The notes beneath the pieces are model-generated. The model was not told where the DNA came from and did no database searches. It saw only the letters and a program-made list of their open reading frames with translations. 7,122 bases of DNA from NCBI GenBank assembly GCA_021160405.1, contig JAGHCO010000095.1, forward strand, positions 1 to 7,122, in the 5' to 3' direction. This DNA is from Candidatus Aerophobota bacterium (GTDB lineage Bacteria; Aerophobota; Aerophobia; Aerophobales; JAGHCO01). Positions 1 to 5,921 of this stretch are shown piece by piece (within the stretch, counting starts at the first letter, position 1; every line of letters begins with the position of its first letter). A program made the position numbers and the translations under genes.

Positions 1-639
1 AGAAGACCTAAGGTTTTTTTGCTGGATGAGCCTTTATCTAATCTGGATGCTAAATTTAGGGAGGGAATGAGGATGGAATTAAAGAGACTTCAAACTCATG
101 TAGGAGCTACTACCCTGTATGTTACTCACGATCAAGCTGAAGCTGTTTCTATGGCAGATAAAATAGTGGTAATGAATCTTGGTGTAGTGCAGCAAGTGGG
201 AACTCCTAAACAGATATACCATCATCCTCGAAATTTATTTGTAGCTAATTTTATTGGAAGCCCTGGAATGAATCTCTTGGATTGCGTGTATCAAAAGGGC
301 TCTTTAATAGGCAACAAAGGCTCTTTTACTGTTAAGCTAACAAGGGAAAGCCAAAATAGATTAACCAGTGAAATTCAGGATAAAAAACTGGTATTGGGGA
401 TAAGACCAGAGAATATTGTTTTTACCTCTAAAAATGATCCTCAAGGTATAAGAGCACAGGTTTATGTGGTTGAGCCTCTGGGGATAGAAAATATTGTCAA
501 TTTAAAAGTAGGAGAACACCTTTTAAAAGTAAGGACTTCTCCTGATTTTCTTCCTCAGACAGGAGAGGTTGTGTGGGTAAAATTTAAAGAAGAACAAATA
601 TGTCTTTTTGACAAGAAGACAGAGGAAAATATTTTTTAA
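1..639 (+). CDS. ABC transporter ATP-binding protein, MalK/UgpC type (5' end missing)
   Basis: This is the C-terminal 212 residues of a sugar-importer ATPase; the reading frame is open from base 1, so the start, Walker A, Q-loop and signature motif lie outside the window. The visible part begins just before Walker B (VFLLDEP), followed by the D-loop SNLDAK and an intact switch-histidine motif (VTHDQ, His codon at 127-129). After the nucleotide-binding domain comes the TOBE/OB-fold regulatory domain typical of the MalK, UgpC and MsmX group, including the GIRPE motif. Family members are about 350-380 residues and energise import of sugars, glycerol-3-phosphate or oligosaccharides, bound to the cytoplasmic face of two permease subunits. 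No permease or binding protein is visible, so the substrate is unknown. The next gene is a clear paralogue 10 bp downstream, and the two probably pair as a heterodimer (inference). The family call is secure. Confidence 0.93.
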   Translation, partial: RRPKVFLLDEPLSNLDAKFREGMRMELKRLQTHVGATTLYVTHDQAEAVSMADKIVVMNLGVVQQVGTPKQIYHHPRNLFVANFIGSPGMNLLDCVYQKGSLIGNKGSFTVKLTRESQNRLTSEIQDKKLVLGIRPENIVFTSKNDPQGIRAQVYVVEPLGIENIVNLKVGEHLLKVRTSPDFLPQTGEVVWVKFKEEQICLFDKKTEENIF

Positions 640-645
640 AGGTGA
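638..645 (+). promoter_or_regulatory. Ribosome binding site of the second ABC ATPase
   Basis: AAAGGTGA lies four bases before the ATG at 650 and overlaps the stop codon of the preceding ATPase (637-639), which implies translational coupling. It supports the ATG over the upstream in-frame TTG at 608, because conserved ABC-domain sequence begins right after this ATG (MASLRLVKVSKSYG). Confidence 0.7.
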
Positions 646-649
646 TAGA

Positions 650-1738
650 ATGGCCAGTTTAAGACTGGTAAAGGTAAGCAAAAGCTACGGAAATGTAAGA
701 GCTATAAAAAAAATAGATCTTCAAGTTAAAGATGGGGAATTAATGGTTCTTTTGGGTCCTACAGGAGCAGGGAAAACTACTACTTTGCGTTCCGTTGCTG
801 GATTGGAACACCCGGAGGAGGGAGAAATTTATATTGATGAGATAAAGGTAAATGATCTTTCTCCTGCTGATAGAGATGTTGCCTTTGTCTTTCAAAACTA
901 CTCTCTTTATCCACGATACACAGTTTTTGATAATATGGCCTCTCCTCTTAGGGCTCATGGTATAGCTAAGGATGAAATAGAAAAAGTTGTAAGAAAAACA
1001 TCTGATATACTGCATATTACTCATCTTTTGCAACGAAAACCAGAGCATTTATCGGGAGGAGAGATGCAGAGGGTAGCCTTAGGCAGAGCCTTAGTGAGAG
1101 AACCCAAGGTTTTTTTAATGGACGAGCCCCTAACCAACCTTGATGCTAAGTTAAGAGAGGAAATGAGAGCACAGATAAAAAGATTACAAAAAGATATTAA
1201 AGCTACTTTTTTTTATGCTACCCCTGATCAAGCTGAAGCTTTATCTATGGCTGATAGAATTGCTGTTTTAAGGGATGGGGAAATTCAGCAAATAGACTCT
1301 TCCTCTAAGATTTATAATCATCCCGTTAATATGTTCGTTGCCTCTTTTTTAGGAAGTCCAGGGATAAACTTTATTTCCTGTGGATATAAAAAGGGTGGTA
1401 TATTAGATGTTGGACCGGGAATTTTTAATGTAACCCTTTCCCCTTCTCAGCGTGAAGAGGTAGAAAGGAAAGTTGTTCAGCCTCAATTAGTTTTCGGAAT
1501 AAGGCCTGAGGATATTTTAGTAAATAAGGAAAACTATTCTGATTGGATAAATTCAGAGGTTGATGTTGTAGAGTTAATGGGTAGTTGGAATGTCTTGAGT
1601 TTAAAGATAAAAGATTGTTTTGTAAAGGCAAGAGTGCCAGCAGATTTTGAAGTTGAAATGGGAGATAAGGTTAAGGTAAAGTTTAATATCTCCAAGATTC
1701 ACCTTTTTGACTCTTCTACCGAGAAAGCCATTTTTTAA
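650..1738 (+). CDS. ABC transporter ATP-binding protein, MalK/UgpC type, switch histidine replaced by proline
   Basis: A full-length, 362-residue sugar-importer ATPase. Visible in order are Walker A GPTGAGKTT (36-44, Lys42), Q-loop (Gln82), signature LSGGEMQRVALGRA (134-147), Walker B VFLMDEP (154-160, Glu159), D-loop TNLDAK (162-167), and a C-terminal TOBE domain from about residue 235 containing GIRPED. The oddity is the H-loop: where the upstream paralogue reads THDQAEA, this protein reads TPDQAEA, so the switch histidine is Pro192 (codon 1223-1225). With an otherwise intact site, the protein may bind ATP but hydrolyse it poorly, while its LSGG motif would complete the partner's canonical site. 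An asymmetric heterodimer with the protein encoded immediately upstream is the natural reading (inference). The start at 650 is chosen because homology begins there and a ribosome binding site precedes it. Substrate unknown. Confidence 0.94.
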   Translation: MASLRLVKVSKSYGNVRAIKKIDLQVKDGELMVLLGPTGAGKTTTLRSVAGLEHPEEGEIYIDEIKVNDLSPADRDVAFVFQNYSLYPRYTVFDNMASPLRAHGIAKDEIEKVVRKTSDILHITHLLQRKPEHLSGGEMQRVALGRALVREPKVFLMDEPLTNLDAKLREEMRAQIKRLQKDIKATFFYATPDQAEALSMADRIAVLRDGEIQQIDSSSKIYNHPVNMFVASFLGSPGINFISCGYKKGGILDVGPGIFNVTLSPSQREEVERKVVQPQLVFGIRPEDILVNKENYSDWINSEVDVVELMGSWNVLSLKIKDCFVKARVPADFEVEMGDKVKVKFNISKIHLFDSSTEKAIF

Positions 1739-1752
1739 TCCTTCCCTAAAAC

Positions 1753-2751
1753 TTACTTAGCAATTGCAACCAATAGGTAGCTACCTAAGGCAAAGGTGGT
1801 GAGCATAGCAATTACTCCCCAGCCCATCCCTAAGAAGGATTTGCGGGACCTGTATATAAGAGATACTATGACTATACTGGTAAGAATCATAGCTAAGGAA
1901 GTGGTAATTAGATTAGCTATAGAGATATATCCTAAGAGCTGTCCCTTTAAAAAGAATATATCACAGATGGGAAGAATAGCAATATCAAGAAAATTAGCGC
2001 CAAGAATATTGCCAATAGCCATATCCACAGCAAACTTGAAAGCAGTAAGGGATACGGCAAGTTCAGGAAGGGAGGTAGTTAGGGCAAGAAAGATTGTTCC
2101 TACCAGAGTTTCACTCCAGAGCATTTCTTTAGCTATATCTTTTCCTAGGCTGGCTAGCCACATTCCCAGAAAGACAATAGCTATAAAAGATAAAGAGAAT
2201 CTAAAAAGAGCAGATTTTAGATAAATTTCTTTGTAGAAGAGCTTTTTTTCTTTTTCTTTTTCATTTTTTTTCTCAAATTGGAAGATTATCCATAATCCCA
2301 AAAAGTAAATAATTAAAAGGATTAAACTATCTAATCCAAAATTACCTATTCCCCAATAAATGTTAAACTCAGATCTTAAAATAATAGATAGGGAAATTAC
2401 TCCCAAAGAGATAAGAGTTAATCCTGCATAAAGGATATTGTTCTGCTTTACTTTCAATAGCATTGGACCTTTCCCCTGAACAATATCTAAAAGAGCAATT
2501 ATCATTAAGTTTAAATATACTGATCCTAAAGCATTGCCTGCCGCTAAATCTGAAGATTTAGCTATGGTTATAGCACTGATGCTGGTGATAAGCTCAGGAA
2601 AAGCAGTGGCCATAGATAGGAAAACAAACCCAACCAGACCCTTGCTGAGCCCGAGCTTCTCAGCTAAGATATCCCCGGATTTAGATAAGTTGTATCCAGT
2701 AAATAAAATTCCTCCTGCACAAATTAAAAATTTTGTCCAAAGCAAAATCAA
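1753..2751 (-). CDS. CaCA-family sodium/calcium (cation/Ca2+) antiporter, YrbG/NCX type
   Basis: A 332-residue, very hydrophobic protein with about ten predicted membrane helices in two homologous halves joined by a charged linker (KKNEKEKEKK, about 161-170). This is the usual size and plan of prokaryotic Ca2+/cation antiporters of the inner membrane. Repeat alpha-1 covers about 41-90, with ATAFPELITS (Glu53) and GNALGSVYLN (Asn81). Alpha-2 covers about 218-262, with ALTTSLPELAVS (Glu230) and GNILGANFLD (Asp256). From memory of the archaeal NCX_Mj, the two acidic Glu and the Asn/Asp ligands are kept, as are Thr-Ser in alpha-2. Alpha-1 has Ala50 where a Ser is usual and GSV for GSN, and alpha-2 has GAN for GSN. 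The start is TTG, supported by a GGAG eight bases upstream. It converges on the ABC operon with a 14 bp gap. The transported ion is not provable from sequence; family confidence is high. Confidence 0.9.
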   Translation of the reverse strand: MILLWTKFLICAGGILFTGYNLSKSGDILAEKLGLSKGLVGFVFLSMATAFPELITSISAITIAKSSDLAAGNALGSVYLNLMIIALLDIVQGKGPMLLKVKQNNILYAGLTLISLGVISLSIILRSEFNIYWGIGNFGLDSLILLIIYFLGLWIIFQFEKKNEKEKEKKLFYKEIYLKSALFRFSLSFIAIVFLGMWLASLGKDIAKEMLWSETLVGTIFLALTTSLPELAVSLTAFKFAVDMAIGNILGANFLDIAILPICDIFFLKGQLLGYISIANLITTSLAMILTSIVIVSLIYRSRKSFLGMGWGVIAMLTTFALGSYLLVAIAK

Positions 2752-2759
2752 AAGTTTTT

Positions 2760-2763
2760 CTCC
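2760..2763 (-). promoter_or_regulatory. Ribosome binding site deciding a TTG start (antiporter gene)
   Basis: On the minus strand GGAG sits eight bases before the TTG at 2751-2749. There is no in-frame ATG near the expected N-terminus, and the first helix begins right after this TTG, so TTG is the best start. The same GGAG lies inside a five-codon ATG frame (2765-2748), discussed in the findings. Confidence 0.55.
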
Positions 2764-2774
2764 ATTTTTACTTA

Positions 2775-2865
2775 TTCAGCCACAGATGGACGCTGATATT
2801 TTTCTTTTATCATCATATTATTTGATAAAGATACATACATCTATCTGTGTAAATCCGTGGCTAAA
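2775..2865. repeat. Inverted pair of intergenic repeat units (AGCCACAGAT family)
   Basis: The 116 bp between pyrD and the antiporter holds two copies of the same repeat facing each other: 2775-2798 on the plus strand and 2842-2865 on the minus strand. Aligned as inverted repeats, 18 of 24 positions match, including AGCCAC, GAT and the terminal GATA. Inside lies a shorter perfect pair, TTTATCA (2806-2812) and TGATAAA (2823-2829). The right arm ends only two bases before the pyrD stop codon. No run of T follows on either strand, so this does not look like a rho-independent terminator. I recall near-identical sequences scattered between genes in many environmental bacterial genomes, but could not check. 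No open reading frame of note lies here. Confidence 0.75.
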
Positions 2866-2867
2866 TT

Positions 2868-3788
2868 TTATTCCGTTTTTACTTTCCCTATTAAATCTTG
2901 GAAATTATTGATTCCCTTTTCTTTTAAATAGCACTTTATCCCTTCAATTACCTTAATAGGAGTCTTAGGATCAACAAAGTTAGCTGTTCCTATAGCTATT
3001 GCACTTGCCCCAGCTAATACAAACTCCAGAGCATCTTCAGAGCCCATAATTCCCCCCATCCCAATTAAGGGAATTTTTATCTTTTGAGCTACTTGCCACA
3101 CCATCCTCACTGCAACTGGTCTTATAGCTGGTCCAGATAAACCACCTGTGATATTAGATAGTTTTGGTTTTTGAGTGGATATATCAATTGCCATACCTAA
3201 AAGGGTATTTATTAAGGATAAAGCTTCAGCTCCCCCATCCTCAGCAGCTTTGGCAGTTTCTGTTATATCGGTAACATTTGGAGTAAGTTTAACAATTAAA
3301 GGAAGGTTTGTAATTTTTTTTAGAGATTTAGTTAGAGAGTAAACTTCTTTAGGGTTTATACCTAAGTTATAGCCGCCTGTTTTAACATTAGGGCAGGATA
3401 CATTTATCTCTAACGCATCTATTCCTTCTTTCTTGTTTAAGACTTCTGTTAGTTCAATATAATCACTTTTTTCCCCTCCAGCAATGTTTACAATTATTCT
3501 GGTGTTAAATTTTCTTAAGAAAGGAAGTTTTTCTTTTATGAATACATCTACTCCAGGATTTTCTAAGCCAATACAGTTGAGAAGACCAGCCGGGGTTTCA
3601 GCAAGACGGGGAGGAGGATTGCCTGCAGTAGGATTTAAGGTTACCGATTTGGTTACTATTCCCCCAAGCTCGTTTAAATTTAAAAATTGAGAATACTCCT
3701 CTCCATAACCAAAAGTTCCTGATGCTACAAGCACAGGATTTTTCAACTTAAGTCTGCCTAATTTTGTGGTAAGGTTAATATTATCCAT
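2868..3788 (-). CDS. pyrD: Dihydroorotate dehydrogenase, class 1B catalytic subunit
   Basis: A 306-residue FMN enzyme that oxidises dihydroorotate to orotate in pyrimidine biosynthesis, in the cytoplasm. The length and the TIM-barrel motifs fit class 1B. The N-terminus reads LKNPVLVASGTFGYG (15-29); Lys47 in the TKSVT segment is the usual FMN contact; PAGLLNCIGLENPG (66-79) is conserved. The catalytic base is Cys132 in NVSCPNVKTGG (129-139), followed by VKLTPN (166-171), GGLSGPAIRP (215-224) and the phosphate-binding GMGGI with GIMGSEDALEF (243-256). Class 1B enzymes normally work with PyrK, an FAD/2Fe-2S subunit using NAD+; no pyrK is in this window, so it must lie elsewhere or be absent. 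The ATG start is forced by an immediately preceding in-frame TAA and fits the family N-terminus, yet no Shine-Dalgarno precedes it: the upstream DNA is a repeat unit. Repeats flank both ends of the gene. Confidence 0.95.
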   Translation of the reverse strand: MDNINLTTKLGRLKLKNPVLVASGTFGYGEEYSQFLNLNELGGIVTKSVTLNPTAGNPPPRLAETPAGLLNCIGLENPGVDVFIKEKLPFLRKFNTRIIVNIAGGEKSDYIELTEVLNKKEGIDALEINVSCPNVKTGGYNLGINPKEVYSLTKSLKKITNLPLIVKLTPNVTDITETAKAAEDGGAEALSLINTLLGMAIDISTQKPKLSNITGGLSGPAIRPVAVRMVWQVAQKIKIPLIGMGGIMGSEDALEFVLAGASAIAIGTANFVDPKTPIKVIEGIKCYLKEKGINNFQDLIGKVKTE

Positions 3789-3794
3789 TTAAAT

Positions 3795-3826
3795 TCTGTG
3801 TTCATCCGCGTTAATCTGTGGCTAAA
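3795..3826 (-). repeat. Intergenic repeat unit (AGCCACAGAT family) between GTPase gene and pyrD
   Basis: Read on the minus strand, the unit begins TTTAGCCACAGATTAACGCG and continues to AACACAGA. Over 24 bases it matches the two copies beyond pyrD at 19 positions each. It supplies the TAG stop of the GTPase gene (3824-3822) and fills nearly all of the 33 bp to the pyrD ATG. It has no terminator features and no coding capacity. Confidence 0.75.
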
Positions 3827-4820
3827 TGTGGAACTCTACAATGTCTCCTTCTTCCAAGGGATAATCTTTATCTACTTTCCAAGCATTAAACTTGCCTTTT
3901 CTCCACATTTTAGCATATTTTAAATTGTTAGCAAAATCTTTATGAATAGCTCGGGCAGCATCGATAACTTTGCTTTTTTCCTTTAAAACTATCGGATCAT
4001 TTAAATCTACCGGTTTTCCCGGTGCCTTGGTGTAAATCCTGATAATGTTAAGAGCCCTGTAGATTTCTCTTTTTACCTTTTTTATATTATCTTGGTAAGA
4101 TGGGTTTATAGCAGAAATAGAGATTATGGAAAACTCATCTTTATATAAATCTCTTAATACCTCAAGGCGTTGTTCAGCTCCTTCTGTATCTTTTTTGTTA
4201 CCTATTATTAGCGTTTTTTTGTAAATAATTCCCTCAGTACAGGTATTTTTTAGCATTTTCCCTACAAGTTTAATTTTTACCTCTTTTAATTTTTCTATTA
4301 CCATTTCCATTTGATCTAGTACCTCATCGCTGCTTAAATCCACCACCAGCAGAGCAAGATCTGTTTCTCTGATAATGGAGGGCAGATAAGAAGGTAGGAA
4401 TTCGTTGGTTATGGGGGGAGTATCTACTACTTGAATTTTTATGTTTTCCAAGGGCATCATTCCTACAACAGGTTCTCCTGTAGTAAAGGGATAAGGGGCT
4501 ATCTGAGGAGTGGCATTAGTGAAATTATCTAAAATTTGGGATTTTCCAACATTAGGTGGACCTATCAAAGTAACTTGAGCGGCTCCTTCTCTGGGGATAT
4601 GGTGCCTGTAAGCTTTTCGGATGGCTCCTGGTTTTTTCTCGGAGGCTTTGCGGAGTTTGGAAATCTTAGCTCTAAGATCAGCCTGCAATTTATCTGTTCC
4701 CTTGTGTTTAGGCATAATTGCAAGCATCTCTTGTAATATAGCAATTTTTTCTTCATAAGTTTTAGCTAATTTGTATTTTCGCTCGATCTCATAGTATTGA
4801 GGAGGAAGATTTGCTGGCAA
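3822..4820 (-). CDS. DRG/Obg-like GTPase with C-terminal TGS domain
   Basis: A 332-residue GTP-binding protein of the developmentally regulated GTPase (DRG) branch of the Obg superfamily. A charged, helical N-terminus with the conserved opening MPANLPPQYYE and PKHKGTDKLQADL (37-49) precedes the G domain: G1 GPPNVGKS (87-94), G2 region PYPFTTGEP (109-117), G3 DTPP (133-136, where many relatives have DxPG), G4 NKKD (208-211) and G5 SISA (234-237). The C-terminal TGS domain spans about 262-332, starting RIYTKAPGKP and including IHKDFANNLKYAKMW. DRG/Obg proteins are thought to act on ribosomes or RNA; the role of this bacterial subgroup is not firmly known. The start is TTG, supported by AGAGGT upstream and by the family N-terminus; the next Met is at residue 32. 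It follows the sigma-factor cluster in the same direction, after a hairpin repeat. Confidence 0.9.
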   Translation of the reverse strand: MPANLPPQYYEIERKYKLAKTYEEKIAILQEMLAIMPKHKGTDKLQADLRAKISKLRKASEKKPGAIRKAYRHHIPREGAAQVTLIGPPNVGKSQILDNFTNATPQIAPYPFTTGEPVVGMMPLENIKIQVVDTPPITNEFLPSYLPSIIRETDLALLVVDLSSDEVLDQMEMVIEKLKEVKIKLVGKMLKNTCTEGIIYKKTLIIGNKKDTEGAEQRLEVLRDLYKDEFSIISISAINPSYQDNIKKVKREIYRALNIIRIYTKAPGKPVDLNDPIVLKEKSKVIDAARAIHKDFANNLKYAKMWRKGKFNAWKVDKDYPLEEGDIVEFHI

Positions 4821-4824
4821 TTAT

Positions 4825-4830
4825 ACCTCT
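4825..4830 (-). promoter_or_regulatory. Ribosome binding site deciding a TTG start (GTPase gene)
   Basis: AGAGGT on the minus strand lies four bases before the TTG at 4820-4818. The protein read from this TTG starts MPANLPPQYYE, which I recognise as the family's normal N-terminus, so the non-ATG start is accepted. The site lies three bases past the hairpin repeat at 4834-4890. Confidence 0.65.
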
Positions 4831-4833
4831 TTG

Positions 4834-4890
4834 GGGTCAAACCTTCATTTTTTCAATTTTCTTGTCAGTTGAATTTTGAAGGTTTGACCC
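4834..4890. repeat. REP-like hairpin with 14-bp perfect inverted repeat
   Basis: GGGTCAAACCTTCA (4834-4847) and its exact reverse complement TGAAGGTTTGACCC (4877-4890) enclose 29 bases. A weaker inner stem follows: TTCAA 4852-4856 with TTGAA 4869-4873. The element takes up almost the whole gap between the RseB-like gene and the GTPase gene, and its outer end forms part of the TAG stop codon (4892-4890). No T-run follows the stem on either strand, so a rho-independent terminator is unlikely. Sequences of the form TAGGGTCAGACC with TTGACA-like loops are, as I recall, common REP-type palindromes, sometimes linked to REP-associated Y1 transposases. No transposase is present here. Confidence 0.8.
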
Positions 4891-5909
4891 TATTTAATGG
4901 ATTGGGCAATTTTTACTAGCTCTTCCAAGGGCACTTCCCCCATTAACACGAAGGTTTTCTTTTTTCTGTTCCACACTAAAGTTTTACCGTATGGACCCTC
5001 CCTAAACCTTATTCCCAGATTATCGAAGTTCATCCATTTATGAGGTCCCATTGCTATTTTTGCGGATGGTCTCTGGAAGAGAACTATCACCTCCAATCCA
5101 TTGGTGTAGACTAGTTTCACAATTTTTCTCTTTGCCATTATCTCACCCTCTTGAAAGGTGTACCCGGGAGGTAAATAACCTGGGAAAGAGAGGAAGAAAT
5201 TGGCTCGAGCTTTAATTTCCTGCAAAGTGTAGGAAGAGGGTAAGGGGAACTTTTTTGAGATTGAGGGGATTCTGGGAAGTTTGTTATAGAGCTCTTTTTT
5301 AGAGAAATGTTTGTTAAAATTTACCTTTGTATAATATAAAGATAAGATTAGTTCTCTTTCTGAGTTGTATTTTTCTTTTCGTAATATGAGATAGGTTTTT
5401 TTATCTATCCATAACTTCAGAAATGGACCGATTGAATTTTTTGGAGAAAGAGAAAGCGTATAAACTTCTCTCCCCAGAATTTTCTCTTCAGGAATCTTAG
5501 AAATATTAAAATTAGCGAGCGTTATTTTTAGTGCCTTCTTTCTTTTTTCTTTTATCCAGGAACAGTTAAAAGAGGGGAGAATCTTTATTTTTTTATCAAT
5601 TCCTGGCAGATACTCTATTCTTTTTTCCCCATTATCAATTATAATTCTGCCCTTTAAATAAGGAGGGTCCAGATATTCTACATATATAAAATTTGGCTTT
5701 TGGTAAATTACTTTAGCTACAAAACTATGTATTTTATCAGAAGTGTAAGTTTGTATCTTTCTTATCCCTTCAAAATCTATCTGAGATTGAGCATCAAAAG
5801 ATAGTCTTAAGATGTCCTTGCCATTCTGTGCCAATGATGGAGAACTGACTAATATTAGACTTAAAATGATGAGAAACAAAAAAACTTTCCAGAATTTATT
5901 TAAATTCAT
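4890..5909 (-). CDS. Secreted RseB/MucB-like sigma-factor regulatory protein
   Basis: A 339-residue exported protein. The N-terminus has a charged start, a hydrophobic core and a probable signal peptidase site after SLA (residue 27), with no lipobox Cys. The body resembles the LolA-like fold of MucB/RseB (about 45-205: many beta-strand segments, VEYLDPPYLKGRII at 77-90, ILGREVYTLSL at 144-154). It is followed by a C-terminal domain with LPPGYTFQEGE (246-256), a YTNGLEVIVLFQR strand (268-280) and an ending EELVKIAQSIK. RseB-type proteins bind the periplasmic part of the anti-sigma factor and shield it from cleavage, often sensing lipids or lipoproteins. The position directly after a sigma/anti-sigma pair supports that role more than the weak sequence similarity does. 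I start it at the ATG at 5909 with its own AGAGGT site, rather than at the GTG 18 bases upstream. Its stop codon lies in a hairpin repeat. Confidence 0.8.
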   Translation of the reverse strand: MNLNKFWKVFLFLIILSLILVSSPSLAQNGKDILRLSFDAQSQIDFEGIRKIQTYTSDKIHSFVAKVIYQKPNFIYVEYLDPPYLKGRIIIDNGEKRIEYLPGIDKKIKILPSFNCSWIKEKRKKALKITLANFNISKIPEEKILGREVYTLSLSPKNSIGPFLKLWIDKKTYLILRKEKYNSERELILSLYYTKVNFNKHFSKKELYNKLPRIPSISKKFPLPSSYTLQEIKARANFFLSFPGYLPPGYTFQEGEIMAKRKIVKLVYTNGLEVIVLFQRPSAKIAMGPHKWMNFDNLGIRFREGPYGKTLVWNRKKKTFVLMGEVPLEELVKIAQSIK

Positions 5910-5915
5910 TTCTTT

Positions 5916-5921
5916 ACCTCT
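5916..5921 (-). promoter_or_regulatory. Ribosome binding site of the RseB-like gene
   Basis: AGAGGT on the minus strand lies six bases before the ATG at 5909-5907 and overlaps the TAG stop of the anti-sigma gene (5922-5920). This favours the ATG start and suggests coupled translation. Confidence 0.65.

Noticed and set aside
608..649. An upstream in-frame TTG that would add 14 residues to the second ABC ATPase
   Set aside because: It lies inside the preceding gene with no ribosome binding site. The ATG at 650 has AAAGGTGA upstream, and the family's N-terminus begins there.
740..1048. A 102-codon minus-strand frame
   Set aside because: It is antisense to the Walker A to Q-loop part of the second ABC ATPase, with no motif of its own.
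1715..1752. A terminator between the convergent ABC and antiporter genes, using the T-run at 1731-1737
   Set aside because: Only a four-base stem (TTCT/AGAA) precedes the T-run and it lies within coding sequence, too weak to call.
1796..2224. A 142-codon plus-strand frame
   Set aside because: It is antisense to the antiporter gene, whose alpha-2 repeat motifs and membrane helices are clear in the other frame. Its product is a basic, motif-free sequence.
2775..2865. The inverted repeat units as a CRISPR array or as transposon ends
   Set aside because: Only two degenerate, inverted units with no regular spacers, no cas gene, no transposase and no visible target-site duplication.
2534..2911. 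A 125-codon plus-strand frame running across the antiporter start and the repeat pair into pyrD
   Set aside because: It is opposite to two well-supported genes and crosses repeat DNA, with no recognisable protein features.
4819..4824. TATAAT on the minus strand as a -10 box for the GTPase gene
   Set aside because: It overlaps the TTG start codon, and no -35 lies at 16-18 bp; the nearest TTGACC is only nine bases away.
4834..4890. The 14-bp inverted repeat as a rho-independent terminator
   Set aside because: Neither side of the stem is followed by a T-run, the loop is long at 29 bases, and the arms have a REP-like sequence.
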